NCBI RefSeq assembly: GCF_015751965.1
Contig: NZ_JADOVH010000004.1
Span: forward strand, 186,001 to 250,000
DNA length: 64,000 bases
DNA from: Frigoribacterium sp. CG_9.8
GTDB lineage: Bacteria > Actinomycetota > Actinomycetes > Actinomycetales > Microbacteriaceae
Reading direction: 5' to 3'
Part shown: positions 48,090-56,222 of the stretch, piece after piece
Numbering within the stretch: the first letter of the stretch is position 1
Layout: each line of letters starts with the position of its first letter
Made by a program: the position numbers and the translations under genes
The notes under the pieces: generated by a model
Databases searched by the model: none
The model's input: the letters and a program-made list of their open reading frames with translations, nothing else
Told to the model about the DNA's origin: nothing

Positions 48090-48719
48090 TCAGTCCAGGG
48101 TTCCGGCCCGCCAGAGCCTGGCGCATGAGACGAATTCCGTCGCCGTCTGCGACAGCCGCAGAGCCCGTGTGGTGAGTTCGGATGCGCGCTCCGGAGAGGT
48201 GAGGTCCGCGTCATCCGCGACGCTTACTGCCCCAAGCGCTGTGACGCGGCAGAACGCTGCCGCGCGATCGAGGGCAACCCCGAAGTCACCCTGAAAGAGT
48301 CCTCGCAAAATCTGATCGGCGAGGGCAATGATCTCAGCAGGACCGGTCGGTGCGGTCGCACCGGCTACGACCGGATCGATGGTGGTGGCGATCTCAGTGC
48401 CGCGCTGAAACAGATGGGCGGTGCCCTCGGCGTCTTGGCGCACGAGTGCTCGCATCAGGTAGATGCGCCAGAGTGCGCCAGGAAGGCTGCGCGGGCTTGC
48501 GCGAGCCCAGAGCTCTGCGACAGCGTCGATGCCGTGCTCATCGGTGAAGGCGACAAGTCGATCGACCACTGACTGATCGGCACTCTCCCGCACGCGAACG
48601 AGCAGTGCACCCGCGGTCTCGTGGGCAACGCGACTGATCTGGGCGGGATCTTCCCCACCCACGAAGCTGTCGAACTTGGCACCAGAGAACTGGGTCGGCT
48701 TATGAAACTCATCGGTCAT
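48090..48719 (-). CDS. Conserved actinobacterial protein of unknown function
   Basis: This 209-residue, mostly helical acidic protein starts at ATG 48719 (MTDEFHKPTQFSGAKFDSFV). No catalytic motif, membrane helix or signal peptide is visible. The SLPGALWRIYLMRALVRQD and EIIALADQILRGLFQGDFGV segments look like a conserved helical core. It appears real because codon use is normal and the frame is well placed. The function is unknown. Confidence 0.7.
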   Translation of the reverse strand: MTDEFHKPTQFSGAKFDSFVGGEDPAQISRVAHETAGALLVRVRESADQSVVDRLVAFTDEHGIDAVAELWARASPRSLPGALWRIYLMRALVRQDAEGTAHLFQRGTEIATTIDPVVAGATAPTGPAEIIALADQILRGLFQGDFGVALDRAAAFCRVTALGAVSVADDADLTSPERASELTTRALRLSQTATEFVSCARLWRAGTLD

Positions 48720-48760
48720 CCGCTCAGCCTAAGCGCTCGCACCGCAGGGAAACATGTAGC

Positions 48761-48936
48761 GCCGAGTTGCCCGCAATGGCCGCTTCGCCATCGCGGAAAG
48801 CCCGCATTTCGGGCAACCCGGCACGACATCGCGGGCAACCCGGCGAGACAGTGCGGGCAACCCGGCGGACATCGCGGGGAACTCGGCACGACATCGCGGG
48901 CAACCCGGCGAGACAGTGCGCGCAACTCGGCGAGTA
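48761..48936. repeat. Six 21-22-bp tandem repeats plus an inverted copy
   Basis: Units with the core GCGGGCAACCCGGC lie at 48806, 48828, 48850, 48871, 48893 and 48915. Units 1-3 and 4-6 form a duplicated block of about 65 bases, and units 2 and 5 are identical. GCCGAGTTGCCCGCA at 48761-48775 is the reverse complement of the core. It is between a minus-strand gene start and tRNA-Lys. Confidence 0.92.
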
Positions 48937-48986
48937 ACAGCCCGCTCGTTCGCCGGCCGCGCAATCCACGGTAGATTTAACGACAG

Positions 48987-49059
48987 GGGCCTCTAGCTCA
49001 GTTGGTAGAGCATCGGACTTTTAATCCGTGGGTCGTCGGTTCGAGCCCGACGGGGCCCA
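48987..49059 (+). tRNA. tRNA-Lys (TTT anticodon)
   Basis: A 73-base cloverleaf: acceptor GGGCCTC with GGGGCCC, D arm GCTC/GAGC, anticodon loop CTTTTAA (anticodon TTT at 49020-49022), T arm GTCGG-TTCGAGC-CCGAC and discriminator A. The next base is C and CCA is not fully encoded. Confidence 0.97.
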
Positions 49060-49343
49060 CTCGTGTGTCCTCGCCACCATCCCGGCCGCTCGTGCCGCTG
49101 CGGCCGCCTGGGAGGGGTGGAGCGCAAGGGATTGTCGTCCTTGCGAACCGTTGGCGTTTAGTGTGACCTGGCCGGTTCGCCCCATCCGCTCAAGCCCGCG
49201 GATGCACGTCACACGCGCAGACCTACTGCCTCTCGCCGGAGCTGTCGGTCTTGGCGGCATCCTCGATGCGGTCCTGCGGATGCTCGGCCTCTGAAGCATG
49301 CCGGCCATCGGCACGTCGTTAGCCCGGTGCGCAGCCTCCACGG

Positions 49344-50429
49344 TCACCCCGTCGACGTGCCGAAGAGAAGGCCGAGAAGGTAAGTGACGGCCGCAGCCCC
49401 GTAGCCGATGCCGAGCTGGCGAAGTGCACGACGCAGGGGCGACCCACCCGAGAGCAGCCCGACAACGGCACCCGTGCCAAGCAGCGCGAGCCCAACGAGC
49501 ACGGCTGCCACCAGGACAGCTGCGATTGACTGCAGCCCAAAAAGGTACGGCAACACCGGGATGACCGCGCCGGAGGCGAAGAAGCAAAAGCTCGAGATCG
49601 CGGCGCCGAATCCCGTACCGACCAATTCGTGCCCGTCGACCCGGGCATCCTTTTCGGCGAGACTGTGGTCGCGCAGGTTGTTCGTGTCGAGCATTGCGGC
49701 TGCCCGGGCCGCCGCCGCCTCTGGCGTCATGCCGCGCGCCCGATAGACGAGTGCAAGCTCATTGGCATCCACGTCGAGGTTCGGGAGCGCGCTATTGCTT
49801 GCGGGATCGGGGGTGGATGCCTCGAGCAGCTCTCTCTGGGAGCGCACCGACACGTACTCCCCCGCCCCCATCGACAGCGCCCCCGCGAGAAGGCCAGCGA
49901 GACCAGTGATGAGTACAACCTGGTTGGGCACCCCGCTCGCGCTGATGCCGATCACCAGCGCCAGATTCGATACCAGTCCGTCGTTGGCCCCGAAGACGGC
50001 CGCGCGGAAGGTACCGGAGAGGCGGTTGCGTCCGCGTTCGGCGAGGCCACGCACCACCTCGACGTGAATCCGTTCATCGGCGGCCATGGCTGCCGTGGCA
50101 TCCGAATCCGACTCGTAAGGGGAACGAACTTCGGCCCGTTGCGCGAGCGCGAGCACGAAGACCGATCCAAACCGGCGGGCGAGGAAACCAAGCAGCCGGG
50201 TGCGAAGGTCGCCGCGGCGAGCCTTGCCGACCTGGTCGCCGAGCAGCTCGAACCAATGCTGCTCATGTCGCCCCTCGGCGTCGGCGAGGGCGAGGAGTAT
50301 CTCCCTCTCCTCCCCGACACGACGGCCGGCGAGGTCGCGGTAGACGGCGGCTTCGGCCTTCTCGTCGGCGAGGTACTGCCGCCAGCGACGAAGGTCAGCG
50401 GCTGTGGGAGTGTTCGGCGTCGAACTCAC
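49344..50429 (-). CDS. MbfA-like ferritin-domain/VIT1 metal transporter
   Basis: This 361-residue protein fuses an N-terminal ferritin-like/rubrerythrin helix bundle (residues about 10-140, with carboxylate/His patterns YLADEKAEAAVYRDLAG, DAEGRHEQHWFELL and ADERIHVEVVRGL) to a VIT1/CCC1 membrane domain (GTFRAAVFGANDGLVSNLAL, SMGAGEYVSVRSQREL). MbfA proteins of this layout export iron and protect from oxidative stress; VIT1/CCC1 members move Fe2+ or Mn2+. A probable Mn2+-type riboswitch leads it, so manganese may be the main signal or cargo. Confidence 0.9.
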   Translation of the reverse strand: MSSTPNTPTAADLRRWRQYLADEKAEAAVYRDLAGRRVGEEREILLALADAEGRHEQHWFELLGDQVGKARRGDLRTRLLGFLARRFGSVFVLALAQRAEVRSPYESDSDATAAMAADERIHVEVVRGLAERGRNRLSGTFRAAVFGANDGLVSNLALVIGISASGVPNQVVLITGLAGLLAGALSMGAGEYVSVRSQRELLEASTPDPASNSALPNLDVDANELALVYRARGMTPEAAAARAAAMLDTNNLRDHSLAEKDARVDGHELVGTGFGAAISSFCFFASGAVIPVLPYLFGLQSIAAVLVAAVLVGLALLGTGAVVGLLSGGSPLRRALRQLGIGYGAAAVTYLLGLLFGTSTG

Positions 50430-50469
50430 GGGGATCCTTTCGGTCTCGTCGATCCCACGGGCGTCGCCG

Positions 50470-50622
50470 CAGGATCCTCTCGGACCGAAGGTCTCGTTCG
50501 CCGAACCGACGACCTGCGCCAGTTCGGTGGGGTACCGGGCCGGTCGTCGTGACCCGCCAGCATGTCGATACTCCCGACTACACCGGTCGTGACGACCCGG
50601 TGCGAGGGAACTACTCCCCTTC
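50470..50622 (-). promoter_or_regulatory. yybP-ykoY (manganese) riboswitch candidate
   Basis: On the minus strand the leader of the ferritin/VIT1 gene holds the core 5' motif GGGGAGTAG (50611-50619) and the 3' motif GAGACCTTCGGTCC (50482-50495), the two marks of yybP-ykoY RNAs. Between them a long helix is possible (CCGGGTCGTC with GACGACCGG). The 5' motif overlaps the last codons and stop of the galM-like gene (GGG-GAG-TAG). Known targets of this riboswitch are Mn2+ and other metal exporters, fitting the gene. The fold was judged by eye only. Confidence 0.72.
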
Positions 50623-51549
50623 GTTGCCTCCAGAGTAGCGGATGCCCCAGGAACCCGCCCAGCTCTCGCCCGGTTCCAGCCAGCGCAGCCCCTGTCCGCT
50701 GTTGAGGGCGTCGGGTGGCGCAGTCATCGGCTCGACCGCGATCGCCGTACCGAGACCGCCATCCTTCGGGAAGATCCGCGTGGTGAACACCTGCACGTAG
50801 CCGAAGTCGGACTCCTGCCACAGCTCGACGAAGCGGCCGTCCGGCGCAGTGAGCCCGTGGCGGCTCACGCCGTCAACCGAGGTGACTCCACCGAAGGCAT
50901 CATCGAGATCGAGGCCGGCCACCAGCCGTCCCGCGCGCAGGTCGTACTCTGTGCCGTCGACAGTTGTCTCGCGGATCGGGTTGAGCCTGGCATCCGTCTC
51001 AAAGCGGGTGCCCGCGGCTAACGTGAGGGTGAGCTCGGAGGTCGGCACGTCGCCGAGGCGCAGGAATGGATGCGCACCCACCGCGAATGGTGCCCGTTTC
51101 TCGCCGACATTGAGCACGTCGTGGGTCACCCGGATTCCGTCGTCGACAAGCTCGTAGCGCACTGTCGTGTCGAGGATGAAGGGGTAGCCGCGGGTGGGGT
51201 GCACGGTCGCGGCAAGCGTCACGGCATCCGCAGTGCGTTCGTGCACCGTGTACGGGCGGTCACGCAACAGCCCGTGCAGCGCGTTATGCCGTGCCGGCTC
51301 GGTGAGATCGAGTGACTGGGCTGCACCCTCGTGCATCCAGAGGCCGTCTCTCACCCGGTTCGGCCAGGGTACGAGCACGATTCCGTCGCAGAAAGATGGC
51401 AGCTCGTCATGGCCGTAGGGCTCGGTGAGGTCGATCCCGCCGAGTGAGAGCACCCGAAGCGATGCGGCCACCTCGGTGATCACGGCAATTGCCTTGCCGT
51501 TCGGGGTCGACTTGGAGAGTTCGAACTGGACTCCGGTTGGGGCGCGCAT
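50611..51549 (-). CDS. Aldose 1-epimerase family protein (galactose mutarotase-like)
   Basis: This 312-residue beta-sandwich protein has the catalytic-site motifs of the family: RHNALHGLLRD, PFAVGAHPFLRLGD (His) and GTAIAVEPMTAPPDA (Glu). It likely interconverts alpha- and beta-sugar anomers. It lies next to the DeoR regulator, galT and galK, so a role in galactose use is likely. The last codons carry the riboswitch motif for the next gene. Confidence 0.88.
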   Translation of the reverse strand: MRAPTGVQFELSKSTPNGKAIAVITEVAASLRVLSLGGIDLTEPYGHDELPSFCDGIVLVPWPNRVRDGLWMHEGAAQSLDLTEPARHNALHGLLRDRPYTVHERTADAVTLAATVHPTRGYPFILDTTVRYELVDDGIRVTHDVLNVGEKRAPFAVGAHPFLRLGDVPTSELTLTLAAGTRFETDARLNPIRETTVDGTEYDLRAGRLVAGLDLDDAFGGVTSVDGVSRHGLTAPDGRFVELWQESDFGYVQVFTTRIFPKDGGLGTAIAVEPMTAPPDALNSGQGLRWLEPGESWAGSWGIRYSGGNEGE

Positions 51550-51558
51550 TCGGTCAGC

Positions 51559-52371
51559 TTAGCCAGCTAGAAGCACACGGAGACCGGTGGCGGTGAGCCG
51601 TTTGAGCTCGTGCGTGTCGGCCTCTATCCCGGTGATGAGAGTGTCGATGCTGCCGATCGGAGCGACACGGCTCTGTTGGGTGACCCCGAGTTTCGAGCTG
51701 TCGGCCACCACGATGCAGCGAGCGGATGCTTCGAGCATCCGGCGTTTGAGGTCGGCTTCCGGCAGGTTGACGTTCGTGATGCCGGATGCCGCATCCACGC
51801 CGCTGCAGCCGATGAATGCGAGGTCAGCGCGGACGCGGTCGAACACCACCCCGGCGAGTGGATCGACGAGGGAGTGTTGAAGCGGCCGCACGGTTCCGCC
51901 GGTGACAACCACGGTGAACCGCGGAATCACCGGCTCGAGCAGCAGCGCGATGTTGAGCGCGTTGGTGATGACGACAACGCCCTGCAGGTCGTCACGCTCG
52001 AGGAGAGCGCGGGCGATTGCTGTCGTGGTGGTCCCCACATCCAGCACGATCGCCTGGTTGGGCTGCACCAGGGACGCGGCTTCACGTCCGATGCGCGCCT
52101 TCTCCTCTGAGCTCGCGAGCAGTGACTGTTCGAACGGGCGCTCGAGCCCGGGTGACCGGCCAGAGGCGGCCCCACCCGGCACCGCTCCGCCGTGCACTCG
52201 GAGCAGGGCGTTGACGTCGGCGAGCGCGTCGAGATCCGATCGGACGGTGACCGCGGAGATGCCGAAAAGTCGGCTCAGCTGCGCAACCGTTGCGAACCCG
52301 CGCTCGTCGACGATGCTCCGGATCTGCTCACGCCGGGCCGCTGCAGGCGGACGGAGGCTCGCTTCTGTCAT
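51559..52371 (-). CDS. DeoR/GlpR-family sugar-responsive repressor
   Basis: ATG 52371 (MTEASLRPPAAARREQIRSIV) gives 270 residues, the family norm. The N-terminal HTH (TVAQLSRLFGISAVTVRSDL then the LLRVHGGAV wing) and a sugar-phosphate-sensor domain (VLDVGTTTTAIARAL, VVVTGGTVRPLQHSLVDPL, FIGCSGVD) are seen. It is divergent from galTK across a 97-base gap, so it is the likely regulator of the galactose cluster. Confidence 0.9.
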   Translation of the reverse strand: MTEASLRPPAAARREQIRSIVDERGFATVAQLSRLFGISAVTVRSDLDALADVNALLRVHGGAVPGGAASGRSPGLERPFEQSLLASSEEKARIGREAASLVQPNQAIVLDVGTTTTAIARALLERDDLQGVVVITNALNIALLLEPVIPRFTVVVTGGTVRPLQHSLVDPLAGVVFDRVRADLAFIGCSGVDAASGITNVNLPEADLKRRMLEASARCIVVADSSKLGVTQQSRVAPIGSIDTLITGIEADTHELKRLTATGLRVLLAG

Positions 52372-52392
52372 GCGCTCATCTTCGATTACTTG

Positions 52393-52431
52393 TGTTTTCT
52401 TGTCAATCGCGGGTAACGTTCTGTTGTTTTC
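52393..52431. promoter_or_regulatory. Direct repeats in the galT/DeoR gap, possible operator
   Basis: TGTTTTC occurs at 52393-52399 and again at 52425-52431, 32 bases apart (about three helical turns), in an AT-rich part of a GC-rich gap between the regulator and galT. DeoR regulators often use such repeated sites. This is tentative. Confidence 0.4.
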
Positions 52432-52468
52432 GAAAGTCCGTCCGAGCCTCCCCCGCAGAGAGTCACCC

Positions 52469-53575
52469 ATGTCATCGATCATCAAACGCGAATACCGGCT
52501 TGCCGATGGCCGAGAACTCATCTATTTCGATGACGCAGACTCCACCCTTTCCCCGCACCGTGCTCCGGATGCGCGCCATCTCGATCCGCGACCAGCTACC
52601 GCCTCCATGCGCCAAGATCCGCTCACCGGCGAGTGGATCTCGATCGCTGCCGCCCGCCAGAACCGGGTATTCCTGCCTCCGGCCGACCAGGATCCGCTGG
52701 CCCCGGCGAGTGCCACGAACCCCTCCGAGATTCCGGATGTCTACGACGTCGCCGTCTTCGAGAACCGATCGCCAAGCTTCGGCCCCGAATTCGCGGCTCC
52801 GTTCGAGACCGCCGAGCTCACCCGCATCGGACTCGGCCGCAGTCTGCCCGCGATCGGGCGGTGCGAAGTGGTCTCCTTTTCTCCGAAGCACGAGGGTGCC
52901 TTCGGCAGTGTGAGCAAGTCGCGTGCCCGCACGGTCATCGAGGCGTTGGCCGACCGCACTGAAGTCCTGTCGGCGCTGCCAGGAATTCAGCAGGTCTTCC
53001 CGTTCGAGAATCGCGGCGAAGCGATCGGTGTCACCCTGCAGCATCCGCACGGCCAGGTCTATGCCTACCCATACATCACGCCGCGCACGACCCGACTGCT
53101 CGACTCGGTCGCTCGTTTCGGCCCCGGACTGTTCGCGTCGATCCTCGAGTTCGAGTCTGCGTCAGAGCGGGTCGTATTGCGCGGCGAACACTGGACCGCC
53201 TTCGTTCCGTTCGCAGCCCGCTGGCCGATCGAGTTACACATGCTTCCGCATCGTCAGGTGCCTGACATCGCAGCGACGTCGAACGAGGAGCGCGCGGAAC
53301 TCGCCAGTCTCTACCTCCGACTGCTGCGCAGCGTCGACGAGCTCTACGACACCCCGACTCCGTATATCGCGGCATGGCACCAGGCACCCGTGAATGCCGG
53401 GCGCGACGACATCCGTCTGATGCTGCAGATCACGTCTCCCCGCCGAGCGGAGCACAAACTTAAATACCTCGCCGGTTCCGAAGCAGCCATGGGCGCCTGG
53501 ATCGGCGATGTCACCCCCGAACAGACGGCCGGCTTCGTGCGGGACGTCCTCACCCGAGTAAAGGACCCCAAGTGA
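52469..53575 (+). CDS. galT: Galactose-1-phosphate uridylyltransferase
   Basis: ATG 52469 (MSSIIKREYRLADGRELIY) gives 368 residues; the frame is open upstream but there it overlaps the regulator. The active-site HPH motif is in GVTLQHPHGQVYAYPY, with RQDPLTGEWISIAAARQNRV and VVSFSPKHE upstream. It moves UMP from UDP-glucose to galactose-1-phosphate in the Leloir pathway. GalK follows with a 4-base overlap. Confidence 0.96.
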   Translation: MSSIIKREYRLADGRELIYFDDADSTLSPHRAPDARHLDPRPATASMRQDPLTGEWISIAAARQNRVFLPPADQDPLAPASATNPSEIPDVYDVAVFENRSPSFGPEFAAPFETAELTRIGLGRSLPAIGRCEVVSFSPKHEGAFGSVSKSRARTVIEALADRTEVLSALPGIQQVFPFENRGEAIGVTLQHPHGQVYAYPYITPRTTRLLDSVARFGPGLFASILEFESASERVVLRGEHWTAFVPFAARWPIELHMLPHRQVPDIAATSNEERAELASLYLRLLRSVDELYDTPTPYIAAWHQAPVNAGRDDIRLMLQITSPRRAEHKLKYLAGSEAAMGAWIGDVTPEQTAGFVRDVLTRVKDPK

Positions 53576-54738
53576 CTGCTGTGGATATTCGTGATGAGGT
53601 GCAGGCACAGTTCCTCGCGCTCTTCGGCTATGAACCAGCCGGCCAGTGGTCCGCACCCGGCCGGGTCAATCTCATCGGGGAGCACACCGACTACAACCTC
53701 GGCTACGTGTTGCCATTTGCGATCGACCGGCGCACATTCGTGTCACTCGGGCTGCGCGAAGACCGCATCATCCGGGTGGCGAGCTCATTCGCCGACGAGG
53801 TCGTGGAGATCCCACTCGCCGAGCTCTCCCCCGGCGCGCTATACGGCTGGAGTGCATATCCGCTCGGTGTCGCCTGGGCGCTCAGCGAGCATGGAGCCGA
53901 CCTCGATGCAGTTCCGGGGGTGGACATCTTCATCGAGTCCGACGTGCCGGTAGGGGCCGGACTCTCCTCCTCCGCCGCCATCGAGAGCGCCGTCGCCATT
54001 GCCCTGAACGATGTCTGGCGGCTCACCCTGCCGCGCCAGGTACTCGCCCAAGTCGGCCAGCGGGCCGAGAATGTGGCGGTCGGCGCTCCCACCGGCATCA
54101 TGGACCAGTCCGCCTCCCTGCTCGGCCAGAAAGATTGCGCCGTCTTCCTTGATTGCCGCAGCCTCGAGACCGAGATCGTCGATCTCGGTCTCGAGGCCGC
54201 AGGTCTCGTCCTGATGGTCATCGACACCGGGGTCAGCCACAACCACTCCACCGGTGGCTATGCCGAGCGCCGGGCATCCTGCGAGCTGGGAGCACGGATG
54301 CTCGGGGTCGAGTCCCTCCGGGATGTCACGGTGGCCGACCTCCCCCGCGCCCGCGGGGTTCTCGACGATGTCACCTTTCGTCGAGTTCGCCATGTGGTGA
54401 CCGAAAACCAGCGCGTGCTCGACACCGTGGATGTGCTTCGCGACCTCGGACCGGCCGGAATCGGAGACCTACTCGATGCGTCCCATCGCTCCATGCGGGA
54501 CGACTTCGAGATCTCCGTGCGCGAACTCGACCTCGCCGTGGAGACCGCACAGTCACACGGCGCGATCGGCGCCCGGATGACCGGCGGTGGCTTTGGCGGT
54601 GCGGCGATCGCTCTCATCCGCTCCGATGAACTTTCCCGCCTTCGGGTTGCGATCGATGGCGCATTCGCGGAACATGGTTTTGGTCAGCCTGATACTTTCG
54701 TTGTCACGGCCGCGCAGGGAGCATCGCGCGAGAGCTGA
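53572..54738 (+). CDS. galK: Galactokinase
   Basis: This 388-residue GHMP kinase starts at GTG 53572, overlapping the galT stop (GTGA). The signature GRVNLIGEHTDYNLGYVLPF, the ATP loop PVGAGLSSSAAIESAVA, the catalytic Asp region GIMDQSASLLG and the C-terminal GARMTGGGFGGAAIAL motif are intact. It phosphorylates galactose. Inside the gene, 54161-54197 form a perfect inverted repeat. Confidence 0.96.
   Translation: MTAVDIRDEVQAQFLALFGYEPAGQWSAPGRVNLIGEHTDYNLGYVLPFAIDRRTFVSLGLREDRIIRVASSFADEVVEIPLAELSPGALYGWSAYPLGVAWALSEHGADLDAVPGVDIFIESDVPVGAGLSSSAAIESAVAIALNDVWRLTLPRQVLAQVGQRAENVAVGAPTGIMDQSASLLGQKDCAVFLDCRSLETEIVDLGLEAAGLVLMVIDTGVSHNHSTGGYAERRASCELGARMLGVESLRDVTVADLPRARGVLDDVTFRRVRHVVTENQRVLDTVDVLRDLGPAGIGDLLDASHRSMRDDFEISVRELDLAVETAQSHGAIGARMTGGGFGGAAIALIRSDELSRLRVAIDGAFAEHGFGQPDTFVVTAAQGASRES
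54161..54197. repeat. Perfect 17-bp inverted repeat within galK
   Basis: GCCTCGAGACCGAGATC (54161-54177), loop GTC, then its exact complement (54181-54197). It encodes the SLETEIVDLGLEA part of GalK. Confidence 0.97.
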
Positions 54739-54770
54739 TTCCCTTCCCCACGAGCACGCAGGAGCCCGCA

Positions 54771-55523
54771 GTGAGAGCCAAGACGATCACCGGCGCGGTT
54801 ACCGCTAGCCTCATCATGACGGTGCTGGCCGGCTGCAGCAGCTCGCCTCCCGACGCCGATCCGAGCGCGGCGCCGTCAGCAACACCGACCCCCTCGGCCA
54901 GCTCGAGCGGTGCTCCGAACCTGAAGGATGTGCTCTTCACCATCTCGGCAAAGGTGCGCGACAAGACCGGCAACACCATCGCGATCGAATTGATAGCCCA
55001 CACTCCGTTGCCCTATAGCGACCGGGATGCCAAGCCCCTCGTCACCGAGTTCGTCAGTGCGTGCAGCACGGGTGCCGGTGCCGCACCGGTCACCGCGGAG
55101 ACGCTGGCAGCTCAGGGCAGCATCCTCTTGCCGATGGACCTCGCGTCCAGTACGACCGGCAAGCAGTTTGCCCACCCGATCACTGTCACCCTCGGAAATG
55201 TCTACTACGGCCAGTCCGTGACCGGTAAGGGAATCGCCGCGACTGACCCCGCGTACCCATGCTCGAGTGGGTTCGTCTGGACGACCTCGGGCAGCGGTCG
55301 CGCGATCGCCGATTTCCAGAGCGGCAACCCGGGCCCGGACCTCAGCCTGTGGAAAAACGCCCTCTACGGCTTCAGCGTGCCGACGGATTCGCAGACGACC
55401 ATCGAGGCCTGCAAGGTGACGCTATCCACTGCCGCGAAAACGACGGTCGCGGACATGCCGGGCTGGGATCCGAGCCAAGCGGCGATGGGCTACGCCTGCA
55501 CGATCGGATACATCGGCGAATAA
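54771..55523 (+). CDS. Secreted lipoprotein of unknown function
   Basis: This 250-residue lipoprotein starts at GTG 54771 after a CAGGAG site. The lipobox VLAGCSSS (Cys about residue 22) is followed by a Ser/Pro/Ala linker (25-48) and a domain with four cysteines (FVSACS, YPCSSGFVW, IEACKVTLS, YACTIGYIG) that could form two disulfides. I do not recognise a family. It lies 32 bases after galK but no functional link is evident. Confidence 0.75.
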   Translation: MRAKTITGAVTASLIMTVLAGCSSSPPDADPSAAPSATPTPSASSSGAPNLKDVLFTISAKVRDKTGNTIAIELIAHTPLPYSDRDAKPLVTEFVSACSTGAGAAPVTAETLAAQGSILLPMDLASSTTGKQFAHPITVTLGNVYYGQSVTGKGIAATDPAYPCSSGFVWTTSGSGRAIADFQSGNPGPDLSLWKNALYGFSVPTDSQTTIEACKVTLSTAAKTTVADMPGWDPSQAAMGYACTIGYIGE

Positions 55524-55550
55524 CCGCAGAAACCGGTGGCGAGCGGTATG

Positions 55551-56222
55551 TCACACAGTCCCGAGCAGCGTGCGCACGGAATGCGGTGGTGTGATGCCGG
55601 CGGCGAGGTCCGGGGCCGGGATCGCCCGCTCGTACCCGGTAGCGAGCGGCAGTATGCCAGCCCAGGCCGGGCCAGCGACATCCGCGGGTCCGTCTTCAGG
55701 CCAGCCCTCTGAAACCTTGAGGGTCCACTCGTCTATTGTCATGCGCAGCACGAGGGTCGCCGCGAGCTCCTTCGCCGTAGCTGGACGCAACTCGGCAACG
55801 CGGCCGGGAATGAGCCCCTCAGTCACCAGATCGAGCGCGATCACCTTATCCGGTCCGTTGTCGGCTGCCGGCGCGCAGCTGCCGAAGGCAATGGCGCTGC
55901 GATAGTTCATCGAGGATTCGAAAGCGGATCTCGCCACCACGAGGGCATCGATCGCGGTCACCGAAAGCGCGACCGGGATACCCGTCGCGAGCAATCGAAG
56001 CCAGTGCGAGCCGGTGGACCCGTGCAACAGGATGTGCGCGCCGTCTGCCACGATCGCAATCGGGAGCACGCGCGGCTCGCCGTCTTCCACAAAGGCGAAG
56101 TGCCCGACCCGCGCGTCTCGCACCAGCGCACCGAGGGCATCAAGGTCTGGAGTGACGAACTTCTCGGGCATTCGGGCGGGAACCGGCATCCGGGCGGCAT
56201 GCCCACGGCGAGTGTCGCTCAC
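55551..56222 (-). CDS. Pyridoxamine 5'-phosphate oxidase-like flavoprotein
   Basis: The GTG at 56222 ([20 protein letters not shown]) overlaps the folD stop by four bases and gives 223 residues. The split-barrel fold is seen as [36 protein letters not shown] (FMN or heme contact) and [12 protein letters not shown]. Similar actinobacterial proteins bind flavin or F420, with unknown substrate. Third gene of the glyA-folD operon. Confidence 0.83.
   Translation of the reverse strand: MSDTRRGHAARMPVPARMPEKFVTPDLDALGALVRDARVGHFAFVEDGEPRVLPIAIVADGAHILLHGSTGSHWLRLLATGIPVALSVTAIDALVVARSAFESSMNYRSAIAFGSCAPAADNGPDKVIALDLVTEGLIPGRVAELRPATAKELAATLVLRMTIDEWTLKVSEGWPEDGPADVAGPAWAGILPLATGYERAIPAPDLAAGITPPHSVRTLLGTV

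Noticed and set aside
48806-48936. CRISPR array
   Set aside because: The 21-22-base units are directly adjacent with no unique spacers and no cas genes are in the window.
49202-49294. A 30-codon hydrophobic frame (LLPLAGAVGLGGILDAVLRM) after tRNA-Lys, resembling the first helix of DUF2243 proteins
   Set aside because: No ribosome site, no continuation of the DUF2243 motif after the stop, and too short to distinguish from chance. It might be a relic.
48720-49343. tRNA-linked integration site or mobile island around tRNA-Lys
   Set aside because: No integrase, no duplicated tRNA 3' end and no foreign-looking genes were seen.
49028-49587. Frames on both strands in the tRNA-Lys to VIT1 gap
   Set aside because: They cover the tRNA or the end of the transporter gene and show no domain; the gap at 49060-49343 seems non-coding.
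51902-52468. Upstream extension of the galT frame
   Set aside because: It is antisense to the DeoR regulator and Ser/Arg-rich; GalT begins normally at 52469.
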